A stretch of DNA of 64,000 bases from Finegoldia magna_J (lineage in GTDB: Bacteria; Bacillota; Clostridia; Tissierellales; Peptoniphilaceae): assembly GCF_002243175.1 (NCBI RefSeq), contig NZ_NDYF01000013.1:277174-341173 (forward strand), written 5' to 3'. Both the position numbers and the translations under genes were made by a program. This document shows positions 8,492 through 16,548 of the stretch, piece after piece (within the stretch, counting starts at the first letter, position 1; each line of letters begins with the position of its first letter). A model generated the notes under the pieces. It was given only the letters and a program-made list of their open reading frames with translations, was not told the DNA's origin and searched no databases.

Positions 8492-9348
8492 GAAATAAAT
8501 ACAAATTAAAAGACTTGTTAAAATACTTCAATCTTCCAAAATCAACATATATGTATTGGCAAAAACGCATAAATAGCCCAAATAAAGATATGGAAATAGA
8601 AAACAAAATACTCAAAATTAGAAAAGAAAATCCAAACTATGGATACAGAAGAATAACTGCGATGTTAAAAAGATTAGGACTAAAAATAAACAAAAAGAAA
8701 GTACAAAGATTAGTTCAAAATCTAAAACTTCAAGTAAAAAGTTTTTCAAGAAAATCAAGAAAATACTCATCCTACAAAGGACAAGTAGGGAAAGTAGCAG
8801 ACAACAAAATAAAAAGAAACTTTAAAGTAGAAAAACCATATACACAAATAACAACTAACACAACAGAATTCAAGTATTTTGAAAAAGATAAATCAGGGAC
8901 CTACCAAATAAAGAAACTTTATCTAAATCCATATTTAGATATGTACAACAGTGAAATACTAAGCTATGAAATATCGAAACAACCAACTCTAGAACCAATC
9001 CTAAAAGCCTTAAACAAAGCCATAGAAATAACTAACAAAACAAAAGAAAAAAGAATATTTCACTCAGATCAAGGCTGGGCATACCAAATAGATCAATACA
9101 CATCAAAACTAGAATCTAACGGTATCACTCAATCCATGTCAAGAAAAGGAAATTGCTTAGATAACTCTCCAATGGAAAACTTCTTTGGAATATTAAAACA
9201 AGAAGTATACTACGGAAATAAATTCTATTCATACGAACACTTAAAACAAACAATAGAAGATTTCATAAAATATTACAATGAAGAAAGGATAAAAGAAAAA
9301 CTAGGATATTTATCACCAGTAGAATATAGAAAATTAAATGCGGCTTAG
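8428..9348 (+). CDS. IS3-family transposase OrfB (DDE integrase), first catalytic Asp replaced by Asn
   Basis: The catalytic part, read after the -1 shift. It opens with GILRNKYKLKDLLKYFNLPK and the zinc-finger-like/HTH_21 region, then the rve integrase core. Second and third acidic residues are present (FHSDQGWAY and SPMENFFGILK), but the first site, normally T-D-x-T-E-F, reads TTNTTEF: GAC has become AAC. That Asp is a metal ligand in this family, so this copy is probably unable to transpose by itself. No start codon with a ribosome site exists for separate translation; the first TTG is at 8515. Confidence 0.88.
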   Translation, partial: DRIVSNDRCRNKTITETIGILRNKYKLKDLLKYFNLPKSTYMYWQKRINSPNKDMEIENKILKIRKENPNYGYRRITAMLKRLGLKINKKKVQRLVQNLKLQVKSFSRKSRKYSSYKGQVGKVADNKIKRNFKVEKPYTQITTNTTEFKYFEKDKSGTYQIKKLYLNPYLDMYNSEILSYEISKQPTLEPILKALNKAIEITNKTKEKRIFHSDQGWAYQIDQYTSKLESNGITQSMSRKGNCLDNSPMENFFGILKQEVYYGNKFYSYEHLKQTIEDFIKYYNEERIKEKLGYLSPVEYRKLNAA

Positions 9349-9941
9349 CTTCGATTTCCCCTAGTGGAAATCTTTAGAACAAAAAAACCAGAGACAAATA
9401 TTTTTAAATGTCTCTGGTACAAAGTCCAACTTTTTGGGGTCACTTTAAAATCCCGAGGAGTTTTTGGATTTGTTGGGAATTAAGCTTCATTATATCGATA
9501 GTCCGTCCAAACTTTTTGGTGTGTATCAGGTAATTCTTCGAAACAGGGTTATTTTGATTGCGAATAACATCGGAAGTTTGAAAAAAATCGTACTGGCTCA
9601 CGAGATTGGCCACGACCAACTCCACAGGAAATACTGCATTGATGGTCACGCTTTTCATGAGAACAAGGTGTTCAATCCTACGGATGTTTTTGAAAATGAG
9701 GCGAATATTTTCGCGGCTCATCTTTTGATTTTTGATGAAGATTTGATTAAAACTATGCGCGAGTACACCGACGACAAGACTACGGCATACAAGCTGGGTG
9801 TGGATATTAATTTGTTGAATTTGAAAATATCTGAAATGGTGAAGCTGAACAAGTTTCCTTCTGATATTGGCTATATTGAAAATCCAAAATCTACTTTTTT
9901 GGAAGATTACAGTCCGTTGGATGACGAGTAAGGAGGTTGTT

Positions 9942-11360
9942 ATGGGACTTATAGATTACTCTTTGGAGCCAAAATCTGATATTGCTTTTGTGGATATCAA
10001 AAGTTTTTACGCGAGTGTTGAATGCGTCAAGAGAAATCTGAATCCCTTGACAACTTCTCTCTGCGTTATGAGTAATTCCGACAATGCGAGTGGATTAATT
10101 CTTGCAAGTTCTCCCACTTTCAAGAAAGTTTTTGGAAAGAAGAATGTCGGCAGGGCTTTTGATTTGCCTTTTCATATCCATGATAGGAAGTTTAACTTCC
10201 AATTAGCTCTCAGACAGAATTTACCAATAACTGATTCATATATCAATTACATCGAAACGCGGGCGAAAAACACCGTCATCGTTCCTCCAAGAATGGCCTT
10301 GTACATTGAAGAAAATTTGAAAATCCAGAAGATTTTTATGAATTACGCAGCGAAAGACGAGATTCTTCCCTATTCTATCGATGATGGGTTTATCGATTTG
10401 ACTACTAGTTTAAATTATTTCGTTCCCGACACAACAATCTCGCGTAAGGACAAATTGGATTTGATATCTTCTAGAATCCAAAACGAAATCAGAAACAAAA
10501 CTGGTTTGTACTCTACAGTTGGAATGAGTAATTCCAATCCTCTGTTGGCTAAGCTTGCGCTGGACAACGAAGCTAAGAAAACTGTGAATATGAGGGCGAA
10601 TTGGTCTTACGAAGATGTAGAACAAAAAGTGTGGAACATTCCTGATTTAACAGATTTTTGGGGAATCGGCGAAAGAACGAAAAGAAGGCTGAATAAATTG
10701 TGTATTTTCTCGGTGAGAGATCTCGCAAATTCCAATCCAGATATTTTGAAACGAGAATTCGGAATTATGGGCGTGCAGTTATGGTTTCACGCGAACGGCG
10801 TAGATGAATCCAAAGTCACACAACCTTACAAAGAAAAATCCAAGGGACTGGGCAATTCACAAGTTCTTCCCAGAGATTACTCCAAGAAAAGTGAAATCGA
10901 AATAGTTATCAAAGAAATCGCAGAACAAGTTGCTATAAGAATTAGAAGAATCAGAAAGAAAGCGACTGTGGTGTCGATTTATGTTGGATATTCCTACAAG
11001 GAAAACAAAAAATCCATCCACGCACAAAAAACCATCCCCCCTTCCCAATCAACAGCAGGACTAACAGCTCATGTTATGGATTTGTTTCACAAGAAATATC
11101 AGGGAGGATCTGTGAGAAGACTTGGCGTAAGTTATGAAAATTTGGTGGACGAAGCGTGCATATCATTTTCACTTTTCGAAGACATTGAGAAAATAGAAAA
11201 GCAGAAGAATTTGGAATCTGCAATCGATGAAATCAGAGACAAATACGGATTCACTTCCATTCAAAAAGCGACATCTCTCATGGAAGGATCGCGTGTTATC
11301 GAACGAAGCAAACTAATTGGAGGCCACTGCGGTGGAATGGACGGCACTTATGATTATTAG
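9942..11360 (+). CDS. Y-family DNA polymerase (UmuC/UvrX-like)
   Basis: 472 residues. Palm motif FVDIKSFYASVE (Asp 18) and YSIDDGFIDLT (147-148), fingers, a helix-hairpin-helix (FWGIGERTKRRLNKL) and the little-finger region all occur in order, so this is a translesion polymerase of the UmuC/DinB superfamily. Oddity: the second motif is normally S-x-D-E; here it is D-D, changing the catalytic Glu to Asp. Start at 9942 follows TAAGGAGG by 7 nt. It is 10 nt after the split ImmA gene and overlaps the YolD-like gene by 11 nt, so expression depends on the island promoter or on read-through from the IS. Confidence 0.88.
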   Translation: MGLIDYSLEPKSDIAFVDIKSFYASVECVKRNLNPLTTSLCVMSNSDNASGLILASSPTFKKVFGKKNVGRAFDLPFHIHDRKFNFQLALRQNLPITDSYINYIETRAKNTVIVPPRMALYIEENLKIQKIFMNYAAKDEILPYSIDDGFIDLTTSLNYFVPDTTISRKDKLDLISSRIQNEIRNKTGLYSTVGMSNSNPLLAKLALDNEAKKTVNMRANWSYEDVEQKVWNIPDLTDFWGIGERTKRRLNKLCIFSVRDLANSNPDILKREFGIMGVQLWFHANGVDESKVTQPYKEKSKGLGNSQVLPRDYSKKSEIEIVIKEIAEQVAIRIRRIRKKATVVSIYVGYSYKENKKSIHAQKTIPPSQSTAGLTAHVMDLFHKKYQGGSVRRLGVSYENLVDEACISFSLFEDIEKIEKQKNLESAIDEIRDKYGFTSIQKATSLMEGSRVIERSKLIGGHCGGMDGTYDY

Positions 11361-11685
11361 AAATTATCTTCCCTACAAATCAGCCAGGGAATATTGCGAC
11401 AGAAAAATGGCGAAATGGATGGGATTTTTCCTGTCAGAGCACACGACAGCACTACATTCGATGACTGAAAATGTAAGCGTACAATCGTTGGGTGCGAGTA
11501 GCTTGCTTTTACTGATAAGCCAAGCTTTTCTGAATGATTTTACAGTCGAAATCTTCATCCAAAACAACAAATCATACGTAGGGACAATCTACGATTTTTT
11601 CGAAGACAAGATATATTTTGAAAGCGACGGTCAAATGATAGAGATAAAATTCGACAATATTTTGAACATTAATTTGATGGAGTAA
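11350..11685 (+). CDS. YolD-like protein
   Basis: 111 residues. The segment DRKMAKWMGFFLSEHTTAL matches the conserved N-terminal motif of the YolD-like family, small proteins commonly encoded next to UvrX/YqjW-type polymerases in Firmicutes and thought to partner them. The rest is a beta-rich domain (YVGTIYDFFEDKIYF). The start codon overlaps the end of the polymerase gene (ATG at 11350, polymerase stop at 11360), implying translational coupling. The longer frame beginning at 11317 lies wholly inside the polymerase and has no ribosome site. Confidence 0.75.
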   Translation: MIIRNYLPYKSAREYCDRKMAKWMGFFLSEHTTALHSMTENVSVQSLGASSLLLLISQAFLNDFTVEIFIQNNKSYVGTIYDFFEDKIYFESDGQMIEIKFDNILNINLME

Positions 11686-11687
11686 TT

Positions 11688-11987
11688 ATGAATACATTAC
11701 ACAAAAATACTTTTCAATTCGATTATTTTTCGGACAATTTCATAGCTTTCGAGAAAGATTTTTACAAATACGCAAACATCAACGTGCCACTTACATTCTT
11801 GACAGACGACATTTTAGAACACATGGTGTCTACAAAAAATGATTATTTCAGGATAACCGCGAAAAACTGCAAGGATAACCGCGACCACTATTTTATCTTC
11901 AGGAAAAATTTCGCAAAAGAAAACAAATCCATAATTCTTTTTGAATACATCTGCCACAAAGCGCAATCGGAACTTAAAGATTTATAA
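11688..11987 (+). CDS. Hypothetical protein, 99 aa, in the polymerase island
   Basis: Not recognised. 99 residues, soluble, with many aromatic residues (FQFDYFSDNFIAFEKDFYKY), mixed alpha/beta, no cysteine cluster beyond two isolated Cys. Starts 3 nt after the YolD-like stop with GATGGAG upstream, so it is the last gene of the island operon. Could be a third component of the damage-response cassette; nothing in the sequence shows its activity. Confidence 0.65.
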   Translation: MNTLHKNTFQFDYFSDNFIAFEKDFYKYANINVPLTFLTDDILEHMVSTKNDYFRITAKNCKDNRDHYFIFRKNFAKENKSIILFEYICHKAQSELKDL

Positions 11988-12045
11988 GATAATTGTTAAA
12001 TTTGCACGTAATATGTTATTATTTTATAAATTTTTCAAAAAAAGC

Positions 12046-12074
12046 TTGACAATATTTTCTTACGAATGTATAAT
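12046..12074 (+). promoter_or_regulatory. Promoter of the T-box operon
   Basis: Consensus TTGACA (12046-12051), 17 nt, TATAAT (12069-12074). Confidence 0.92.
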
Positions 12075-12084
12075 GATTAAAAAT

Positions 12085-12338
12085 CAAACCTACAGAAAAG
12101 AAGAGTAGTCATAAATAGATTTTACAGAGAAGCTCCATTTGGTGAGAGGAGCAAATTGATGTTATGGTGAACATGGTCTTTGAGGGGACAGTTCGATATT
12201 AGGACTGTACGGCGACTTCCGTTATCATGAGTTAGAGCTTGATGGAGCTTGAAGTGGTGTATTTTTACATACACAAAAAAGGTGGTACCGCGGATATTTC
12301 GCCCTTTCTATTAGAAATAATAGAAAGGGCTTTTTTTA
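12085..12338 (+). promoter_or_regulatory. T-box leader with terminator/antiterminator
   Basis: Conserved T-box GGTGGTACCGCGG at 12281-12293. Stem I shows AGTA (12104-12107), AGAGA, the distal loop with GGTGAGA closed by GCTCC/GGAGC, and a specifier-loop 3' side reading GTGAACATGG (from about 12167). The terminator is a 13-bp stem GCCCTTTCTATTA / TAATAGAAAGGGC plus seven T residues (12301-12338). The T-box base pairing with the tRNA discriminator is T, calling for A73. The best-placed specifier is ATG (Met), with TGG, CAT or GTC as alternatives by position; TGG (G73) and CAT (C73) fit the discriminator poorly. Uncharged tRNA would switch the operon on. Confidence 0.92.
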
Positions 12339-12360
12339 TTATAAAAATTAGGAGGAGATT

Positions 12361-12897
12361 ATGATTGAAATAACTTTTAGAGGAAGAGGTGGACAAGGAG
12401 CGTTCACTGCATCAAAAATAATTGGAAATGCATGTGTAAAACAAGACAACTTGTACTCGTTGGCTTTCCCAACGTTTGGTCCTGAAAGAAGAGGCGCTCC
12501 AGTGAGTGCTTTTACAAAAATAGATACGAAAAAAATCGAAGACAGAACCCAAGTACAAAATCCAGATTATTTGGTTATACTCGACGAATCGCTGTTCGAT
12601 GTAGGTGAATTAAAAAATCTTAAAGATTGCACAGTATTCATCAATTCTTCAAAAAAATTTGAAGAAAAAAATGTGATTTCTGTCGATGCAACCAAAATCG
12701 CACTGGATATTTTACATAAGCCGATTACAAATACTGCAATGATTGGGGCGTTGTTTTCCAAATTCGATGTAATTGACAAACAGAGCATTGTAGAAAGTTT
12801 CAAAGATAATTTGTCGCCATCAGTTGTGGACAAGAACGTAGAATTATTCGAAGAAGTTTTGAAAGAGGTGAATGAAAATGAAAAGACCAGAGCTTAA
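12361..12897 (+). CDS. 2-oxoacid:ferredoxin oxidoreductase, gamma subunit
   Basis: 178 residues, first gene of the T-box operon (TAGGAGGAG, 5 nt, ATG). The N-terminus ITFRGRGGQGAFTASKII and FPTFGPERRGAPVSAF are the signature of the gamma (catalytic domain III) subunit of pyruvate/2-ketoisovalerate/indolepyruvate-type oxidoreductases, which helps bind coenzyme A. Separate gamma, delta, alpha and beta genes are the ancestral four-subunit arrangement. It ends overlapping the delta gene. Confidence 0.9.
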   Translation: MIEITFRGRGGQGAFTASKIIGNACVKQDNLYSLAFPTFGPERRGAPVSAFTKIDTKKIEDRTQVQNPDYLVILDESLFDVGELKNLKDCTVFINSSKKFEEKNVISVDATKIALDILHKPITNTAMIGALFSKFDVIDKQSIVESFKDNLSPSVVDKNVELFEEVLKEVNENEKTRA

Positions 12898-13171
12898 ACA
12901 GTTCAATGGATTTGAAAAAATAGAAGATTATCCTTTGGGAACTTATTACGAAGCGGGTTTCCTCACAGTTACCAACGATTCGTACCGAAGTTTTGATTAT
13001 TTCGTTGACAAGGACAAATGCAAAAACTGCTTGGAATGCTACTTGTATTGTCCAGATGGGACGATTGAAAAGCAAGACTCATACGTTAGTATTAACCAAG
13101 ATTTTTGCAAGGGTTGCGGAATTTGCCAGAAGATTTGCAATTTCAATGCGATAGAAAGGAAAATAAAATGA
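12878..13171 (+). CDS. 2-oxoacid:ferredoxin oxidoreductase, delta subunit (2x 4Fe-4S)
   Basis: 97 residues. Two ferredoxin cluster motifs, CKNCLECYLYCP and CKGCGICQKIC, carry electrons between the thiamine-diphosphate site and external ferredoxin. The ATG at 12878 is preferred over 12872 because AGAGG then lies 9 nt upstream rather than 3. It overlaps gamma by 20 nt and alpha by 4 nt (ATGA), so all subunits are translationally coupled. Confidence 0.9.
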   Translation: MKRPELKQFNGFEKIEDYPLGTYYEAGFLTVTNDSYRSFDYFVDKDKCKNCLECYLYCPDGTIEKQDSYVSINQDFCKGCGICQKICNFNAIERKIK

Positions 13172-14313
13172 GAAGATTTTTATCGGGAAATGAAGCTGTA
13201 GCAGAGGGCGTTAGATTATCGAAACCAAACGTAATCTCGGCCTACCCTATCACTCCACAAACTACAGTGGTTGAAAAATTATCGAAAATAGTAGAACAGA
13301 AACAGCTTGATTCTAGATTTGTGCACGTTGAAAGTGAACACTCTGCTCTATCTTGTGCAATTGGTGCAAGTGCAATCGGGGCGAGGACTTTCACAGCGAC
13401 AAGTTCACAAGGACTGTTGTACATGGCGGAATGTCTTCCCTACGCTGCTGGCGGAAAATTCCCAATCGTTATGGTGAATGCAAATCGTTCAACTGCACTT
13501 CCTTGGAATATTTTTGGAGACCAACGAGATTCCTTGTCGCAATTAGATAGCGGTTGGATTCAAGTGTACGTGGAAGATGCACAAGAAGCTTTGGACACAG
13601 TGATTGAAGCGTATTACATAGCTGAACACAAGAAAGTCTCCACTCCAGTGATGATTAACTTGGATGGATTCGACCTCACACACACTTACGAACCTGTTGA
13701 TGTTCCTGAAGCTAATGATGTGGATGAATTCTTACCGAAATTTGAAACAGAAAACAAATTCGATGTCGATCATCCAAGAAATTTGGGATTTTCAGTGGGA
13801 CCAAGTGATAATTTGGAATGGAAAATCAGAGAAAACAAAGCAGTTGTGGATTCGTTGGAGATAATCGAAGAATCCAGAGCGAAATTCAAAAAAATTTTCA
13901 ACAGAGACCACGGTGGTGTGATTGATTCCTACAAAGTTGAAGATGCAGATTACGTTTTGATTTCCATCGGATCAATCTCTGGATTAATCAGAAGTGTAGT
14001 AGATGAATTAAGAGAACAAGGAGAAAAAGTCGGATACTTGAAACTAAGATACATCAGACCTTTTCCAACAGAAAAATTGAGAAATGAACTTCAAAACACG
14101 AAAAGAATTGGAGTTTTGGAAAAAGATATTTCATTCGGACATTTTGGAACAGTCTACACTAATGTAAAATCAGTCACAGACATTGATTCACAAAACTTCG
14201 TGGGAGGACTTGGAGGACGAAATATCACACGAGATAACATCAAAGAGATTTTCCAAAATCTTAAACAAAATGGCGAAGAACTTAATTTTATAGGAGCGAA
14301 GTGCTATGAGTAA
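13168..14313 (+). CDS. 2-oxoacid:ferredoxin oxidoreductase, alpha subunit
   Basis: 381 residues. The start MRRFLSGNEAVAEG and the motif SAYPITPQT are hallmarks of the alpha subunit, which contributes to the pyrimidine side of thiamine diphosphate binding; EHSALSCAIGASAIGARTFTAT-type sequence follows. Domain II for CoA (GSISGLIRSVVDELREQGEK) is near residue ~275. Start set at the ATG at 13168 (ATGA overlap with delta, AGGA upstream). Substrate could be pyruvate-like, branched or aromatic; the pairing with a PaaK-like ligase favours an aryl or branched acid. Confidence 0.9.
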   Translation: MRRFLSGNEAVAEGVRLSKPNVISAYPITPQTTVVEKLSKIVEQKQLDSRFVHVESEHSALSCAIGASAIGARTFTATSSQGLLYMAECLPYAAGGKFPIVMVNANRSTALPWNIFGDQRDSLSQLDSGWIQVYVEDAQEALDTVIEAYYIAEHKKVSTPVMINLDGFDLTHTYEPVDVPEANDVDEFLPKFETENKFDVDHPRNLGFSVGPSDNLEWKIRENKAVVDSLEIIEESRAKFKKIFNRDHGGVIDSYKVEDADYVLISIGSISGLIRSVVDELREQGEKVGYLKLRYIRPFPTEKLRNELQNTKRIGVLEKDISFGHFGTVYTNVKSVTDIDSQNFVGGLGGRNITRDNIKEIFQNLKQNGEELNFIGAKCYE

Positions 14314-15199
14314 CATAAACAAACGAACAATTACACAAGATGAATATTTTTACGGACACAAGGCATGTTCCGGTTGTGGCGCTGCCCTTGCAGTTAGAAT
14401 CGCTTTGAAAGTTCTCGGAGATAGAGCAATTTCAGTTCTTCCAGCAGGTTGCATGTCGGCAGTTGGATTTAATTTTCCGCAATTAGCCTTCAAGAATAAC
14501 TCGATTATTTCGACGTTCGCAGGAACTGGCTCCATGCTTTCTGGAATTTACGAAGGGGCGAAGGCTTTGGGGATTGAAGATTTGCAAATTGTAGGATTTG
14601 CAGGAGATGGTGCTACGGCAGACATTGGATTTCAAACATTATCCGCTGCAATCGACCGAGGTGACGATGTAATCTACATTTGCTACGACAACGAAGCCTA
14701 CATGAACACAGGAATTCAAAAATCGTCCTTGACACCATTTGGCTCATCGACAACTACAACACCTGCAGGAAAAAACATCCACGGAAACACTCGCAACAAG
14801 AAAAATATTTTCGATATAATCGCAGCTCACGACATATCTTACGCAGCCACTGCATCAGTCGGCTACATTCAAGATTACATCGACAAAGTTGAGAAAGCAT
14901 CCAAAATCCGTGGAACCAAATACATTCACGTCCTCTCCCCTTGTCCAGTCGGTTGGGGCACAAATACAGACGATACGATTGATTTGGCAAAAGAAATCGT
15001 GGACAATTGCATGTTCCCATTAGAAGAATACGAAAACGGAAAATATTCCATAAGAGAAATCAAAAATAGAAAAACAGTTCACGATTATATAAGAAAACAG
15101 CGAAGATACAAACATTTGACAGATGAAGAAATAGATTTAATTGAAGAAAACACAATCAAAAATTACGAAAACAAACTTAGGAGGAGCTATCATGATTAG
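14306..15199 (+). CDS. 2-oxoacid:ferredoxin oxidoreductase, beta subunit (TPP-binding)
   Basis: 297 residues. HKACSGCGAALAVRIAL supplies two cluster cysteines; FAGDGATADIGFQ and NEAYMNTGIQ form the thiamine-diphosphate/Mg site (GDG...N-x-x-Y-M-N-T). Further cysteine (SPCPVGWG, ~residue 215) is typical of PorB-type subunits. The gene overlaps alpha by 8 nt and the ligase gene by 8 nt. With gamma, delta and alpha it completes a functional enzyme that interconverts a 2-oxoacid and acyl-CoA plus CO2. Confidence 0.9.
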   Translation: MSNINKRTITQDEYFYGHKACSGCGAALAVRIALKVLGDRAISVLPAGCMSAVGFNFPQLAFKNNSIISTFAGTGSMLSGIYEGAKALGIEDLQIVGFAGDGATADIGFQTLSAAIDRGDDVIYICYDNEAYMNTGIQKSSLTPFGSSTTTTPAGKNIHGNTRNKKNIFDIIAAHDISYAATASVGYIQDYIDKVEKASKIRGTKYIHVLSPCPVGWGTNTDDTIDLAKEIVDNCMFPLEEYENGKYSIREIKNRKTVHDYIRKQRRYKHLTDEEIDLIEENTIKNYENKLRRSYHD

Positions 15200-16547
15200 A
15201 AACAACATCAAAGAAATTACAAAAGAAAAATTAGAAAGTTTAAGAACATCAAAATACTGGGAAGAAGAATTGGAAACGCTAAGCCGTGAAGAAATCGAAA
15301 AACTACAATTACACGAATTGAAAAACATATTGGTTCACGCTTACGAAAATTCAGAATACTACAGAAAAAGCTTCGACGAAAATTTGTTAGATCCATACGA
15401 ATTTTCATCTCTTGAAGAACTTGCAAACTATCCATTTATCAACAAGAAAACAGAACGTGACACACAACACAAAGGAAGTTTTCTTGGACAAATGGCATGT
15501 ACAAGTGAAGACGAAGTAGTGTTCATCTCCGCATCTTCTGGATCAACAGGAGTTCCTACGATTTCTCCATTCACACAACAAGACCTCGACGAATTTCAAA
15601 ACGTAGAATCCAGATTTTTCTACCAAATCGGAATGAGAAAAAGGGACCGTTATGTTCACGCACTCAACTTCTCGTTATTTGTCGGAGGTCCTGATGTAAT
15701 CGGAGCACAAAATGTCGGCGCACTTTGTATTTGGGCAGGAACTATTCCATCTGAAAAATTATTGAACATAATTGTAAATTACAAACCAACTATAATATGG
15801 ACGACTCCTTCTTATGCGTGGTATTTGGGTGAAACTGCCAAAAAACACGGCTATGATCCAAAAGAATTATCGTTGAAGAAAATAATCGTTGCAGGAGAAC
15901 CTGGCGGATCAATCAACGCCACAAGAGAAAAAATAGAGGAATTGTGGGATGCTGATTTGTATGATTTCTACGGATTAAGCGATATTTTCGGAGCGTGCGC
16001 TGCAATGTGTGAACAAAAAGATGGACTTCACATCGCTGAGGATCAAATCTTAGTTGAAGTAATCGATCCTGAAACTGGAAAAGTTTTACCAGAAGGTGAA
16101 GTCGGAGAATTGGTCTTCACATCTTTGAGAAAACAAGCAAGACCAATGATTAGATTTAGAACTGGAGACATCGGATATGTAAACAAACAAAGATGCAAAT
16201 GTGGCAGAACATCTACAAGGATTTACATACAAGGAAGATTAGACGACATGTTCATAGTATCTGGAGTGAACGTATTTCCTTCAGATGTGGAACACGCAAT
16301 CAGACAAGTCGAAGGAATCACTGGCGAATACAGAATCAGAATCTTCGACAAAAACCTCAGCACAGCTTACTCTGTTGAAGTTGAAAAAAACGACGACATC
16401 ACAGATGTAGAAGCTTTGAGAGAAAATATATGGAAAGAATTGAAAGTTAGACTTGGTGTGAAACCTCACGAAATCATCATCCATGAAGACGGATATCTTC
16501 CAAGACAAACTCACAAAGCAAACAGAGTTATAGACGAAAGACAATAA
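15192..16547 (+). CDS. PaaK-like phenylacetate-CoA ligase (AMP-forming)
   Basis: 451 residues, close to the family length (~430). The nucleotide-binding P-loop ASSGSTGVPT (~residue 118), the GLSDIFG / EDQILVEV region and the RTGDIGY, GRLDDMFIVSGVNVFPSDVE hinge are those of the PaaK branch of adenylate-forming enzymes, which activate an arylacetate to its CoA thioester. CKCGRTSTRI is the usual Cys motif. Start at 15192 (AGGAGGAG upstream, 8-nt overlap with the beta subunit); the longer frame lies inside that gene. In this operon it would feed acyl-CoA to the oxidoreductase, or use it to make ATP in the reverse direction. Confidence 0.85.
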   Translation: MIRNNIKEITKEKLESLRTSKYWEEELETLSREEIEKLQLHELKNILVHAYENSEYYRKSFDENLLDPYEFSSLEELANYPFINKKTERDTQHKGSFLGQMACTSEDEVVFISASSGSTGVPTISPFTQQDLDEFQNVESRFFYQIGMRKRDRYVHALNFSLFVGGPDVIGAQNVGALCIWAGTIPSEKLLNIIVNYKPTIIWTTPSYAWYLGETAKKHGYDPKELSLKKIIVAGEPGGSINATREKIEELWDADLYDFYGLSDIFGACAAMCEQKDGLHIAEDQILVEVIDPETGKVLPEGEVGELVFTSLRKQARPMIRFRTGDIGYVNKQRCKCGRTSTRIYIQGRLDDMFIVSGVNVFPSDVEHAIRQVEGITGEYRIRIFDKNLSTAYSVEVEKNDDITDVEALRENIWKELKVRLGVKPHEIIIHEDGYLPRQTHKANRVIDERQ

Positions 16548-16548
16548 A

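Larger units (their letters stand above)
7843..9447 (+). mobile_element. IS3-family (IS150-like) insertion sequence
   Basis: 1,605 bp bounded by imperfect inverted ends (TGACCCCCAAAAGTTAGAC at the left, the complement of GTCCAACTTTTTGGGGTCA at the right) and flanked by AAAT at 7839-7842 and 9448-9451, a likely 4-bp target duplication. It carries two frames in the usual IS3 arrangement, the second in the -1 frame. A hairpin of AACCAGAGACA-type sequence near 9386-9419 precedes the right end. Within this window there is one copy. Confidence 0.9.
7780..9931 (+). pseudogene. ImmA/IrrE-family metallopeptidase, split by an IS3-family element
   Basis: The first 21 codons (MYNRWIYDKVNNLVEKYHTRN, 7780-7842) are separated from the rest (NPEEFLDLLGIK..., 9449-9931) by a 1,605-bp insertion. 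Removing the element and one copy of the duplicated AAAT restores one open frame of ~180 codons. The 3' part retains the zinc-metalloprotease motif AHEIGHDQLH and the downstream ENEANIFAAHLL helix with the third ligand. The intact protein would be the anti-repressor protease partner of the XRE protein. As it stands no full product can be made; an internal start could at best yield a fragment. Without it the repressor may no longer be inactivated. Confidence 0.88.
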
